Origin: Daedaleopsis sinensis
Taxonomy: Eukaryota > Basidiomycota > Agaricomycetes > Polyporales > Polyporaceae
Length of the DNA stretch: 64,000 nucleotides
Assembly (NCBI GenBank): GCA_033807695.1
Contig: CM066301.1
Coordinates: 930,001-994,000 of the forward strand
Direction: 5' to 3'
Each line of letters starts with the position of its first letter. Position 1 is the stretch's first letter. Shown here piece by piece: positions 12,416 through 23,736 of this stretch. Both the position numbers and the translations under genes were made by a program. The notes beneath the pieces are model-generated. The model was not told the DNA's origin and did not search any database. It saw only the letters and a list, made by a program, of their open reading frames with translations.

Positions 12416-12658
12416 TTAGTGGGTGATGTTGTTGAAGTCGTGGAACGTGACGGTGGTGTCGACGCGGGTGTACACGCCGCCGCGGTTCGTGTCGCCCGCG
12501 TTCTTGAACGCGACGAGCTCCCAGCCGTTGCGGCTCCAGGAGTCGCGCTGCCCGGGGGAGAGCGTGAACCAGCTGTCGTCGCCGCTGCTGTTCGAGTACT
12601 TCGACACGAAGACGGAGACGGTCTGGCTCGAGGCGTTCACGACGATGATGCTGCCCAT
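12416..12658 (-). CDS. Small conserved-looking protein of 80 residues
   Basis: One coding exon (ATG at 12658, stop at 12416). The protein begins MGSIIVVNASSQTVSVFVSKY and has alternating hydrophobic and polar residues suggesting a compact all-beta fold, with no signal peptide and no cysteines. A probable 5'-UTR intron (12659-12735, GTACGT...GATAG) ends directly before the ATG, so the start codon opens exon 2. A TATAAAG lies at 12915-12909 on the same strand. I recall similar small single-domain proteins in other Agaricomycetes but know no function. The tight promoter-intron-ORF arrangement supports a real gene. Confidence 0.7.
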   Translation of the reverse strand: MGSIIVVNASSQTVSVFVSKYSNSSGDDSWFTLSPGQRDSWSRNGWELVAFKNAGDTNRGGVYTRVDTTVTFHDFNNITH

Positions 12659-12735
12659 CTATCGGTGTCATGCGAGAGCGAGTCGCGGCTCGTTAGCCAC
12701 GGTCAATGGATGTGCGACGAGGAGGTGCGGACGTA

Positions 12736-14044
12736 CGGTAGTGAAGGACTTGAAGGAGGTGTTGTTGGTGTGTGAGACTGGTTGTTGCGGTAAAAGAGGA
12801 CTGCAAGACGAGGTGAGTTGCGCTGCGCTGAATGAGGAGACTCGAGGAGGTGCTCACGCAGCTGTTGAGGGCAATTGCTTGAGGACCATACGGGCCCTCG
12901 CTGCTCGTCTTTATACTATTATGCTCACCATCCAGACGCTAACGATCATGTTCAACCGACACAGCAAGTTGAAGCATCTGGATGCGACTACAGACGACCA
13001 GCCGCCAGAGGATCATACTTTCTCCGCATGTCTGTCTGCGGATGCCTATTGGGAGGCTGCTATAGTCGCGTGAGAAAAGTCGCAACACAAAGGCAAGGTA
13101 GCGTCATCCTACAGCAAGGCATGCCATGCGCGAAGGTACGGGGATTGTGCAACCTACGCTTGGCTTTCGTTTTCACCGACGGTTGGCGCGGCTCGTGACA
13201 ACATCAAGCTCCGACGAAAGGGGCTCGACCGCGGCCTCCATGCAGTAGCATCCTCGCAATGAAATCATAGGTGAGTAATCCTGCTATCATCTGTCGTTTA
13301 ATTGAGCACGTACAGACCACGTCGGAAACTGAAGCCAGCCGGTCATTTCTCTAGACGCAGCGCCTCGGAGCGCCAAGAGTGACGCAATCGATTCTCGAAA
13401 GCACTACGAAGGAACCACGTCGCAGCAGAGCGCCTTGGAGAACCTCCTCTCGGTCTCATGGTGGGGGCGCCAGATCCGCGTTTGTGGACGTCTGTGTCAA
13501 CTTAGTTATGTGAAAAGCATAGTGGAGGTACGGGGTTTGGCTGATGTTCACAGAGAGACGTGAAAGCCCGTATCGGACGATTCAATCCTCGGATACGCCA
13601 TACCGGTCGAAAGCTCGAGAATAAGGAGTTATGCGAGAGTCGTTCGGCAGACATTGCCCGCTTGAAACGACCTTTAAAGGATGTTCGCATGGCCCACTCA
13701 TTCATACGGAGGGCATCTGCGAGGGATATAGTAGGTCTCAGCATGGTGTCAAGCGGCGCGAGTGACTTACTCGTCCGACTCGGAGTTGGATTATTATCGC
13801 CTGTGCTAGTCAGCCGCTGTTGACTAGAGGGGTCATCACCAACGTCATGATGATTGAAGTTGAGTTTATCGGCCAGAATCCGTCTACCAAGCGCATACTC
13901 ACCAGACAGGTATTTCGCTGTTTTCAAAGACGCACAGAATACTCACTTGCACATGCTGTACTAGTCGACGCAGAAACAACATACAGTATTCATGATCAAG
14001 AGACTTTCTTCGTCGTCCTCACTCCCTGACCAGATGAATATGAG
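12736..14044. other. Intergenic region
   Basis: After the promoter of the small gene there is about 1.1 kb with only short overlapping frames. A minus-strand open frame of 141 codons at 13502-13927 has no recognisable domain and poor codon bias. I do not call it. Confidence 0.4.
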
Positions 14045-14850
14045 TTATAAATTAAATCGAGATTTAACAACATGACTGCTCACCTTCGACGAGATCGTCA
14101 CTGCAACGGGCCGCATACGGTCTATGCCCTCATCAACTCGGGTATGGTACGCCCAGGCCATTTCAGATGGCCAGAGCAAAGAGCCTCTTCCAGGCCAGGA
14201 AGCGATCTCCCGAGCCGGCCAAGGACAACTGCCAGCTGCGCCCGCCCTCACGCACAAACCGTCCAGGAAAAGAGACGCGCCCGTCGTGCTCGAGGAATAG
14301 CGCAGAGGAAATCTGCAGTTCACGCAGTGCATACAGAAGTTGATCATGTCGTTCAGCAGCATCCGACGCACGTCCAGATCGGGATTCGCGCTTATGTACG
14401 GCGAGTTCGACGTCGAGGCCGCGCGCACGGGCCGTGGGGTCTTGTACACCGGCACGTACTGCAATAAGCTATGGCCGGCGTTCTTCACTTGGACATCGAG
14501 TCAATATGCCGATATAGTCTGGGTCGTGGGAGTGCTGCCGCTCGATATCTTCGCGTGCCGCCGCGCTCTGGCTCCAGCAGTCGGGACGGCAGCGGGCGTA
14601 CTTTTCCACACAGCCAGGGAAGATCCCGATTAGCAGAATTAACAGGGCATTCACATGGACTGCATGCACTACTAACAGGTACGCACTCGACTTCGCACAG
14701 AATACCGAGATCCTTGAAGTTCTGATGAAGTAAGAGGTAGGACCGTAGCACGGAAAAATTCCGGATGATGTTCTTGTAGCAATATTGCGAGCGAAAGCTG
14801 GATATCCTGAACTTCGGCGACGAGGACTCTGCATGTTGAAAGAAAGAGAC
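14045..14850 (-). pseudogene. Decayed MYND-family gene (C-terminal part)
   Basis: On the minus strand pieces of the C-terminal region of the MYND proteins found at 15.1, 56.6 and 58.1 kb can be read, but in shifted frames. A region near 14790-14690 gives a helix-rich sequence (NIIRNFSVLRSYLLLHQNFKDLGI). Near 14400-14330 comes PYISANPDLDVRRMLLNDMINFCMHCVN...FPLRY, which parallels RLTILQDMVDFFMDSIN-GGFPLRC in the 56.6 kb gene. No MYND finger is left and the frame breaks at least twice. It sits head-to-head with the intact copy at 15.05 kb. Confidence 0.55.
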
Positions 14851-15052
14851 GAAACTCGAGTCAGTCCGACAGAAGTCGACTTGGGGCGGTGCCGTCACAG
14901 TCGCGTGACGAAACGCGGATGTGGCGCGTGGGAGAACCACTCATAAGCGCCTTCCTCAGTGACTATATATACAGCCTTACCAAGCTTACTGACCCCTCGC
15001 TGTCCTCCTCCTACCTCCGGATCCCATTCCTCCTTCTCGCTTTACATCCGAT

Positions 15053-16088
15053 ATGCCTATTGAGACACACCCTCTTCAGCGCACCTTCAGGTCTGGCGAC
15101 ACTTCTGAGCTCAGAAACAAGGACGGCAGATGCAGAAACTGCGACAGACCGCGCAAGGATGGCGAGCAGTTCAAGCTCTGCAAGGGGTGCAAGGTCGCTC
15201 TTTACTGCAGCGAGGACTGTCAGCGGGCACAATGGCCTCAACACAAGTACGTGTGTCACATCCTGATAACAACTTGATAATAGACTCACTGTGAACGCAC
15301 AATATCACACACTTCGCAGGTCGCTGTGTGAGTTTACCCGCGAGAGCGAGGCGAGGCTCACCAGCCAGTCGGAGGCTCTCGAAGCCCCTATAGCTGGCAT
15401 GCCTAACTTCATCGAGACGAAGTCCCGACTGCGCGATTTTACGGAGGTCCACAGGCCCTCCTTCCAAGGCATCCTCCAAGCCAAGATGCGCATGCTTGGT
15501 GGGGCAGAGACTGTCATCCGCGGAAAGGACCAGATGGTCTGCCTTGTCCCGCTCAAGTACCGCGAGCCGGGACCCGACGGGCTGGTCAACCCCGCCCTCA
15601 CTTTCTCATACTCGAACCTTGTAATACTGCCGCTCGCCCGCGTGCTCGAGGACTCGGACAAGAAGGGCTCCCATCTGCGCGAGGGCTGGGAGGCGTCCGC
15701 CGGGGTGCGCGAGCGGGTGCGCGCGGCGAATGCCCACGACCGCAACCTCCTAGAAGTGATCCCCGTCATGTACATGCCACAGCTGGGGCCGACGCAGATG
15801 GGTCATCACCCCGTCTACCGCAAGATCAGTGCGGACGAGACTCCCGAGTCGGCGAAGCTGGAGCTGGAGATGTACGCCAAGTTCATCGAGCTCGGTGTGG
15901 TCCTTCGCGAGCCTAGGAAGAACCTGGCGCCCGTGCCGGGGTGCATGAAGAACGTCGGTAGGAAGTGGGAGTGGAAGCCCCTGTTCAAGCGACACTGGGG
16001 CGACCCTGAGTGGTTGCGCGTCAACACCACCAAGGAACGTATCCAGCTTCTAGAACGGAAGATCACCGAGGTGCAGCAATCTGCCTGA
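15053..16088 (+). CDS. MYND-type zinc finger protein
   Basis: Exons 15053-15246 and 15320-16088 give 320 residues. The N-terminal MYND finger is complete: CRNC...LCKGCKVALYCSEDCQRAQWPQHK (about 27-65), with spacing for two zinc ions. The intron interrupts the lysine codon closing the finger, exactly as in the paralogues at 57.6 and 59.1 kb, so they share an ancestor. The rest has no known domain but contains GRKWEWKPLF, matched by GRKWKWEEI in the 58.1 kb gene. MYND fingers bind proline-rich partners; the role of this mushroom-specific group is unknown. A TATATATA at about 14964 lies in the promoter. Confidence 0.85.
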
Positions 16089-16481
16089 ACAACGATGTAT
16101 CGGAGCTCTGAAGATCGTGAATCCTTGTACTATGTCTAACTCTGTACACCGCGAAGATCATGTACCCATCCCCGACTGTATCATCCCCGACTGTATATTG
16201 CGCCGTGTGTTGTTGGCTATCGCTTTGCTTTGCGTTGCTTTGTCAACTGTTCTGGAATGACAGATTGTACACTTTTCAGGAGAGTTAGCGCTGCCCGTGT
16301 TGTTATATGCACATGCGCATGCGCACCCGCTCGCATCCGGAGGAGAAGGCACAAAATATCTCGGGATCATAACCACAGAATGCGATCGATCACACACAAC
16401 ACTGAACGTATTGAACGTTATACCTGGAACGACGTGTTGGACACACTAAGTTCAATCCCACTCGGGAATGATGTCAGCACG
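16089..16481. other. Intergenic, left edge of the duplicated region
   Basis: It holds the 3' region of the MYND gene. A purine-pyrimidine alternating stretch (GCACATGCGCATGCGCAC) occurs near 16308-16325. Similarity to the right arm starts at about 16482. Confidence 0.4.
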
Positions 16482-18300
16482 TCTCAAACGCCGACGGCAG
16501 TATATTGTGACAATACTGCTGTGAACAACAAGCTAGTACACCGCACTGTTCAACAGAGCGAGCGATTCTACATCCTCTCCGTCACCGAACTTGTCAAAGA
16601 CCAGAACATGTCCTCCAGCTCAGTTCGCGTACGCGTTGTTCGCCTGCGTGAACGTGGCAGACAAAGCGTTGATCTGCGCATTCGCAGGGCCGCTCTGGGT
16701 TGGGATGAGGTCGATGAGGGCAAAAGCGAAACTCTGGCATATCGGCGTCGGTGAGAAAAGGCGTAGAATCAATCAACTGATGGAAACTCGGGACTCACGT
16801 CGACGACACTCTCAATGGCCCGCAGAGCATCGGCAATGGGCGCCGTCAGGAAGAACATCGACGCAAGGGACTGTGGGGCAATCGCGTGTTAGTAAGAGCG
16901 CATGCGAGGATCACAGGAGGTACATATATAGACTCACATGTTTGCCGATGATCGTAGACAGAAGGAGCCTGCATGAGAAATCACGCTTAGTACAAGAGCT
17001 ATGGAGAAGAGGAGCGAAGGACGTGCTGGTGAACCCTGACGAAGGTCGTCAGCACGCCGACAATGGCCACAGCGGCATCGTCGGGGAAGGGAGGCTACAA
17101 CATGAATCCATTGCAATGTTAGCTACCTCAAAGCTTCTCAGAGCTAAATATGAACCCACCCCGCTCAGAGTTGCCGTGAATTGCCCGACCGTGTTCGTGA
17201 TGTTCCCGAGCCCGCTAGCAATGATCTGTCACATGTGCCACATTAGGGAACAGTTAGAGGATTGTCTCTTGAGGCATGAGGAAGAGAGCGTACCCCTCCC
17301 TGGAGAGGGAACGTCAGGACGTCGAGCTTCGCGACCGAGGTCTGCAGGGTGCTCGACATCGTGGTCACCATCTGGATCGCGTTCTCGACGTCCTGCGGGG
17401 AGGTCTTCGCCGCACGCGGCGCGGGGTGCGCGACGACGGCGAGGACGCCAACGAGGACGACGGAGGCGACGGCGAGGATGTTGCTGAAGAACTTCATGGC
17501 TGGAGCTGGGTGTGAACGTAGGGCGAGGATGGAGAACGCTGCGCAGCGGCGATGAGACGAAGAGCTGAAAGCGAAGGAAGTAAAATTGAGAGAATCGAAG
17601 GGTCAACCAGGACCTGGGAGTGAGTTGAAGACGAAGGTGGGATGGGGAGCTAGAGTCAAGTGTAGGCAGGTTTTATAGAGCAGGGACAGAGGAACGAACG
17701 CTCGGGCGAGGTAGCACCATGTCGCATACCGGGAGTGCGAGCGAGACTGATGTCCTGGGTTGGGAAGCTTGAAGCGCGTAGGGCAACCTGAACACGGTGA
17801 TGACGCTAGCGGAAACGCAACAGTAGCACGGTGTGGGTGAGCAGTGACAGGTTCGAAGCTACCCGGCGCCGAGTGCGTTGCAATAGCTAGTCCCATACTA
17901 GCCCGCGCTTTGTAAGCGAACGCAATTCAGAGGCTGGGCGGTACTGAACGCACTTGGATATTCTGCCCGAACAGACCGACGTGAGGAGCCCGTGGTTGGT
18001 ACGCTTCCGACGTGAATCCTGGAGAACTGGCGGAGGAGAGCGCCGTGATGACAGAGTCGACCAATCATCGATCATCCGCGGGCGTCGAATGTTTCGTCGT
18101 GCGCGTCCGTCCTAGCGTTACGACCGACAGCGTAATGAGGAATGTCTGCGGTGAATGGATGTGTGGCATCAAAAATACTCTCCGGCCCCGCGAAGTCCCA
18201 AGACATTCATGGCCAATTGGGGAAGGATCCAAAGATTGCGGGGAAGGGAAGGTCTCCGTGAGAGACGAGTTGAGGGGTTGAACAGTACACCAATCATCAT
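16482..18300 (-). repeat. Inverted duplication, block A, left copy
   Basis: Nearly the same sequence as 39985-42153 in reverse orientation. It covers the HsbA1 gene with about 130 bp of 3' flank, its promoter to about 17960, and a further 300 bp to about 18300. The right copy contains an extra 325 bp element at 40373-40697 that is absent here. Confidence 0.85.
16620..17497 (-). CDS. HsbA-like secreted protein (copy A, left)
   Basis: Six exons (17294-17497, 17160-17225, 17027-17094, 16938-16968, 16799-16870, 16620-16733) give 184 residues. It starts with a signal peptide (MKFFSNILAVASVVLVGVLAVVAHP), then KTSPQDVENAIQMVTTMSSTL, a helix-rich domain with no cysteines that matches the hydrophobic surface-binding protein A family (HsbA, Pfam PF12296). 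HsbA of Aspergillus oryzae is secreted and binds hydrophobic surfaces to recruit cutinase. Intron 3 needs a GC donor (CACCA|GCACGT); no GT nearby keeps the frame. A TATAAAA lies at about 17677-17671. It is almost identical to the gene at 41153-42030. Confidence 0.82.
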
Positions 18301-18599
18301 GGATGGGAAGCTCACGCCTGTAGCATATCCTTCGGCTCAAACACTCCCGTAGTAGGTCAGTAAGGCCTCTCGATAGGACGAATTGTCAAAGAATCCGTGG
18401 ATTTGCTCACCTGGCGTGCAAGTCGCGGCGAGGACTCCATGCTAAGTTCTACCGAATCCTACAGACCAGTACTCTTGGTGATGTCGTGACGGGTTGATGC
18501 CCCCGGTCGAGAGCTCGATCTGCGAGATGGATTCGGATATGTACTAGTAAGTGATACTGGAGCTTGAAATAGAGAACCGTGTGAGCATTGAAGGATTAT
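18301..18599. other. Spacer between block A and the KNH remnant
   Basis: No gene is seen. Similarity to the right arm fades at about 18300. Confidence 0.3.
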
Positions 18600-19030
18600 C
18601 GTAGTTCATGGGCTCATCCATGTGTTCTCCAAGGCTGCGTTATGGGGCCGACGTTTCCCAAGTCGCCCACAACTGCAAGATGTCTGTCGTCAGCACGGAG
18701 CGAGCCACGGGAAACAGAATGGCAAGGGACACGTGCAGACGAGCTGGTTATCGTTCCCGCTTATGACTGACGGGACGGGGACCTCGACGCGTCCGGAGGT
18801 GATCGGGAAGCCGTTCGCAACGACAACTGGCACGAACGACGTCAGTGCGGCTGCAAAAACAAGAGAACCCAACCAAACGTCGCCGAAGGCTCACCGGGCG
18901 TGACCTGACCGCCCTTGCGGAGCAGGATCTTGCCGCCCTTGCGGAGCAGGATCTTGCCGACCGTGTTCGTGATGTTCTTCGGGAGGTTGCTGATGTCCCT
19001 GCAGACGCAGACGCGGGAGAGTTAGCCACT
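18600..19030 (-). pseudogene. Truncated Kre9/KNH-like gene
   Basis: This is a copy of the intact gene at 55608-56212 in reverse orientation. Exon 2 (NITNTVGKILLRKGG), exon 3 (VVVANGFPITSGRVEVPVPS) and a changed exon 4 remain. The promoter, signal peptide and exon 1 are gone: the sequence jumps from a point about 250 bp upstream of the start codon straight to the donor of intron 1. Exon 2 carries a direct 24 bp duplication (18911-18934 and 18935-18958), adding eight residues. It cannot encode a secreted protein. Confidence 0.8.
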
Positions 19031-19867
19031 AGGGGGGATGGAGAGACAACCGGAGGGCTGAAAGGGTGCTCACCAGGTGACGTCCAAGCTGAGCTCAGAG
19101 CACGTAGCGGGACTTCACGGTATGCATTCCAGCCTCTAGACAGTCGGGTGTGTGGAGATCAAACGCAGCTGATGGCTCCCGCTGTCCTATGACAGGGAGC
19201 CGTCGCGGGGCGTTCAAGTGCCAGAGCCTGTGACACAATACGACATGGCTCTTCGTAGCGCGCGAGTGCACCTGTGTAATGTCGTGAACAGAGGGGGGGC
19301 CGCCGACGATCCATAAGCATGTTAGCAGTAGCCAACCGACAGCATCCCGCATCAAACGGTCCCACGAAAGTTCGACTGTTAGGTACAGTCGTACTTACAC
19401 GACTGCCCGTACCCGACGACTGCCCATGCCCGCCGCGCAACTTAACGAACGCGAGATCGCCCCAGTCCAGCGCTCTAGGCATTTAATCATCTAGCACTAC
19501 AGTGCCCTTCCCAGGCCGTTCGGAAGATAGTCCGCACGGGCCCGACCAGCATGGTAAGTCACGGTCACTCACAGGTGTTTAGCGTGGCGCACGAACCTTG
19601 AAGTTCTGCGCAAATATCCCTCTATGGGCCACGATGTCGGCGTTGCATTGTTCTCTCTTCACAATTAGGACTTATTCTAGATATACGCACACAGAGTCTG
19701 AGAGACATGCGCATAAAGAAGTTGAGCATCCTGGCTGTATGTGAGTGTTGCATCGGTGGAACCTACACAAGCTTTCTGGGGCAATGTTTCGGACACATGT
19801 TAACTTTTCGCCTGCGCGTACGTGGGCGGGTTCGCGGCGGCGACGACAACCACGTGCGCGCCGAAGC

Positions 19868-19950
19868 CGTAGGAGCTAGACGACGAAGCGACCGACGAGC
19901 GGAACTTCGATTTCAGCATTTCCCGTCAAATTGTAGTTAACACTTCGTTC
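19868..19950 (+). pseudogene. 3' scrap of a MYND gene, left arm
   Basis: About 80 bp read on the plus strand resemble the last codons and 3' flank of the MYND gene at 56611-57651 (ATTTCAGCATTTCCC and TAGTTAACACTTCGTTCTGT). The equivalent scrap in the right arm is at 46600-46760. Confidence 0.5.
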
Positions 19951-20078
19951 TGTCAGTGATGGCTTATTTCGGAAACAGCGCCTGGGATCGACAGCGAATG
20001 AGCACTCACTACATTCGTAGGACACATGGATATCGCAGATGTCGTTAGATACACTTAGTCGTTCTATTCCGCAAGCGT

Positions 20079-21095
20079 CTACTGCACTTTCGTCTTCTGC
20101 CTCGCCGCCACTGAACCAAAGTTCTTGGCCGCTCTGCTGGTGAACAAGGTAGCGAGGACGATGACACACACGGCACGCGCGGTCTCGGGGTCGACGGCCG
20201 CAATCTTCTCCGTCTCGCTCGCGGTCCTGAACCATCCCAGGGCGACGGTGTGTGCGTCCGCCCAGAACGGTTGCGCGTGCGTGAGGAACGCGTAGAGTCC
20301 GGTGATGAGTGGCGCACACCAGAGATCGGTCGTCGTCCAGCCATACGGCAGGAACTCAGTCGGAGTCGTGAGCGTGAGTGCGTACGGCTGGAAGAACGAG
20401 AAGAGGTTGGTGAAGAAGAAACCACCGTTCGCGGTCATCTGAGGATGGCACGATGAGCGTCAGTTACAGCGTAGATGCACGGAACTCACGAGGGAGGTGA
20501 GGAGGAGTGTCCATGGGCTGCTGTTGATGGCCGGGGATGCGTGCTTGGTGACCATGGGCGGGATGAGGTTGCAGAGGAGGTATGCACGGCTGAAGGCGTC
20601 CCACACCGCGAGTGGCATCTCCGTCTCGTACGAGGGGGTCGGCACCCAGGGAAGCTTCTCTACGATGGCCTGCATCGCGGTGTAAAACACCGGGACGACA
20701 CCGGAGTACATGAACGACGGGGGAATGGCCAGAGCCGGGGCTGTCAGGCGAGTTCAGATCTCTGTCTCGTAGTTGAGCAATAAGGTGAGCAGAAACGAAC
20801 CTGCGACTGCCTCTCCTCCATACACCACGAGCAGGGCCGCCGCTGCATCGCGCACGAACGACCGCTGCTCGATCTCCGGGAGTGCCGGTTTCTCCTTCTC
20901 GCTCGCGGTGACGGTCTTGAGCTTCAGCGCATGGTCGCTCCTAAGCTTCTCGCGGATCTGTCTGAGCGCAACGCAGAGGCGCAAGGCGGCGAGGACGTCG
21001 AGGGTGCTGAGCTGCACGCCGAACCAGGTAAATGGGGCGACAGGTTGGAGGACGAGCCTATAGATCTCGACGACGGGGCTGAGAAGGAGAGACAT
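20079..21095 (-). CDS. Multi-pass membrane protein, unknown family (left copy)
   Basis: Exons 20801-21095, 20490-20740 and 20079-20438 give 301 residues. Several hydrophobic segments are visible (LLLSPVVEIYRLVLQPVAPFTWF, AAAALLVVYGGEAVAG, FSRAYLLCNLIPPMV, FFFTNLFSFFQPYALTL, CVIVLATLFT), suggesting 5-7 membrane helices, with basic loops between. I recall similar uncharacterised proteins in other Agaricomycetes. A distant relation to TRIC cation channels is conceivable from the VVYGGEAVAG and NGGFFFTN patterns, but I would not assert it. It differs from the copy at 45430-46453 at only a few residues and both copies are intact. Confidence 0.75.
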
Positions 21096-22110
21096 GGTGG
21101 TAGCAAGAGAGCAAGTATGCTTTCCCGGTGTTCTGTTTATCTGAACCAGCGCGAAGGGAGGACGAACGTGTCCAAACTAAGCGAGTCATGGCGAAGTCGT
21201 GGCTGTGGGCGGAGGAGCGTGCGGGGAACAGGTTTCCGAACGGGCCGGGGGCATTTAGCAGCTTCGAAACGGAAGGGCGCTATGGATAGACTCGTAATCA
21301 TTAAGGGCATGGTACAATGGTGTAGTGGCTGTAATGGCCCTAAACCGGGAATGTGAGGTGGTCTAAAGCTCCAACGGATTTAGTCGTCTGTGCGCTGGTT
21401 CAAGACCGTCCCCTCCAGAAAACTTGGTTACTTGGAGTCTCCCGTTCCGTAAGGAGTGGATTGACCTGGTATAATACGCCCTTGACTGGCCAGGGAAGCA
21501 ATTCCGCAACCTGCAGGGCGTGCCGAGTTAGTCTTAGGAGATCAGGACGCGTCGTCTGTTCGCGCAGATGGCCCGTGCCCTTCACAAACCCTTTGTTTTG
21601 TTATCCTGGTCCAGCTACAACACACGTACGGGGTAGTGTCGATCCGGTTTTATGGGAGATCAACTTCAAGTACTTGTGATAGTGAAAGTGCGCTCAAAGT
21701 GTATCTACTGCAGGGAATTTCGATGGATTTGAAAGCTACTTAACAGTGAAATAAGTGGGCCGTACGGTAACGCAATCGTAGGGCCTGCGAACGGGAACAG
21801 TACTGGTAGACTACTAGTAATGATGATTTATATCTCAGGCTAGAGTCAACTTGATACTGCCAATTCGAAAATTTGTCCTGTCCGATTGTCCAACATGGCT
21901 TCGTGACTTAGAACGACTCGTGACAGTCGACATTGAACAGACGGTCTCCGAGTCATCACACTCGGTCCTCACTGTGTCAGCAGATCTCAAACGCCGACGG
22001 CAGTATATTGTGACAATACCGCCGTGAACAACTTCAAGCTACTACGCACACTGCACTGTTCAAGACCTTCGAAGACCAAAATGGTCCAAAACTAGAACAT
22101 GTCCTCCAGC
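21096..22110. other. Duplicated spacer without genes
   Basis: Promoter of the membrane-protein gene and the 3' flank of HsbA copy B. The same spacer is found inverted at 44417-45429. Only short shadow frames are present. Confidence 0.5.
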
Positions 22111-22993
22111 TCATTTGTTCGCGTACACTTCGTCCGCCTCCTTGAACGTGCCAGACAAGGCTTTGAACTGTGCGTTCGCAGGGTCGCTCTCGGTCGGGAT
22201 GAGGCCGATGAGAGCAAAAGCGAAGGTCTGGCATATCGTCGTCAGTGAGAAAAGGCGTAGAATCAACTGATGAAAACTCGCGACTCACGTCGACGACACT
22301 TTCAATAACCCGCAGAGCATGGGCAATGGGCGCCGTCAGGAAGAACCTCGCTGCAAGGGACTGTGGGGCAATCGCGTGTTAGCAAGGACGTACGCGAGGA
22401 CCACAAGAGTCTCATCTGGAGACTCACGTGTTTGCCGATGATCGTGGACAGAAGGAGCCTGCATGAAAAATCATGGTCAGTACGAGAGCTACGGAGAAGA
22501 GGGAGGAAGGACGTGCTGGTGAACCTCGACGAAGGTCGTCAGCACTTCAACAACATCCTTAGCGTCGTTGTCGGAGAAGGGAGGCTATAGTAGGAATCCG
22601 TTGCACTGTGAGCTACCTCAAAGCTTCTCAAAGCCAAATAGGGACCCACCCCGCCCAGAGTCGCCGTGAACTGTCTGACCGTGTCCGTGATGTTCCCGAG
22701 CCCGCTAGCAATGATCTGTCACACAAGCCACATCAGGGTATAGTTAGAGGAATGTCTCTTGAGGCACAAGAAAGAGCGCGTACCGCTCCCTGGCGAGGGA
22801 ACGTCGAGACGTCGAGCTTGGCGACCGAGGCCTGCAGTTTGCTCGACAACGTGGTCACCGTCCCGATCGCCTTCTCGACGTCGTGCGGGGAGGTCTTTGC
22901 CGCCTGGGACGAGGGCTCGGGGTGCGCGACGACGGCGAGAACGCCGACGAGGACGACCGAGGCGATGGCGAGGATGTTGCTGAATAACTTCAT
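22111..22993 (-). CDS. HsbA-like secreted protein (copy B, left)
   Basis: Six exons (22784-22993, 22650-22715, 22517-22584, 22428-22458, 22289-22360, 22111-22227) give 187 residues. The signal peptide (MKLFSNILAIASVVLVGVLAVVAHP) and KTSPHDVEKAIGTVTTLSSKL identify the HsbA family. The exon layout is the same as copy A, including the non-canonical GC donor of intron 3. The C-terminal helix TFAFALIGLIPTESDPAN is longer than in copy A by one residue and ends YANK. A TATATAT element lies near 23095. It is nearly identical to 43531-44416. It is probably an extracellular amphipathic protein acting at hydrophobic surfaces or the cell wall. Confidence 0.82.
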
Positions 22994-23049
22994 GAGGGAC
23001 GAGAGTGGGAGCGGGGGGCTGCTAGTACGGTTGCTGTCGAGGAGCTTGG

Positions 23050-23736
23050 TGTGGTACCCAAGGATGATGGTGGAGCAGACAGCCGTCTGTGTGTTATATA
23101 TCCTGCAGGGACTCGGATCTCATCGGTGAGCCTGAGGCAGCTCGAAGTCATGCGAGGCGAGCATGGGGAGGTCGTGCCAGAGCCTCCACGGAGATCCCCG
23201 TCGCGGGAGCACGCCATCCGAGTGCGCTCTGATAGGAGGGAGAGCGAGGGGGACGGGTCGCGAACAGAGCTGGGAGACGGCGCTGTGGATGCGCGGGGAA
23301 AGTGCCAACGCCGCCTTCGTCTGCGCTGCATGGGAGGTGTTTCCCTCGACATTCACGATGGGCAAAGGTTCTTTCCCCTACTTGAGGAAATTGGTGGGAC
23401 AGTTGTGAATACCTATCGTTTCCTCGTTTTCGGGCCTCAGCGCGCACGTGAACAAAGGAAACGATACATGTCTCTCCAATTTCCGACAATGGGCCTTGCA
23501 ACCCGTCGTGATTGTGGATGATGATGTACAAATGGGGAGGCGGCGGTCGAGAAGAACACGTGTATCCGCGTGACTGGGCTTCCGGGGTCGGGTACACCGG
23601 GGATACGTTCGATCGCAGCCAGGATGAGGTATAAGTTGAAGGAGAACATCGACTGGAAGCCGATCGCAACGACGGCGTGTGCGCCCATGCGTGCGAGATG
23701 CTCGGCAAATGCTGAGATTATATTGTTGTAATTCAC
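23050..23736 (-). pseudogene. ORC2 fragment (middle part) interrupted by a small element
   Basis: On the minus strand it reads AFAEHLARMGAHAVVAIGFQ...ILAAIERIPGV, then after a 99 bp insertion NVEGNTSHAAQTKAALAL, LSELFARK-like scraps and LWHDLPMLASHDFEL. These parallel AFAQHLARSGAHAVVANGFQ and the following segments of the full ORC2 gene at 25917-27317. Frames shift repeatedly and neither end of ORC2 is present. It sits directly upstream of HsbA copy B. Confidence 0.85.
23386..23484. mobile_element. 99 bp palindromic MITE-like element
   Basis: It begins GGAAATTGG and ends CCAATTTCC, with a second inner inverted pair TATCGTTTCCT / AGGAAACGATA. It interrupts the ORC2 fragment exactly where the intact gene reads VIIHNVEGN. 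The same element is in the right arm at 43020-43118, so it inserted before the duplication. Confidence 0.6.

Noticed and set aside
13502..13927. 141-codon minus-strand frame
   Set aside because: No domain, ordinary intergenic composition, and a competing frame on the other strand.
20079..21095. Firm TRIC cation channel assignment for the membrane protein
   Set aside because: Only short patterns agree; a profile search would be needed to support the family.
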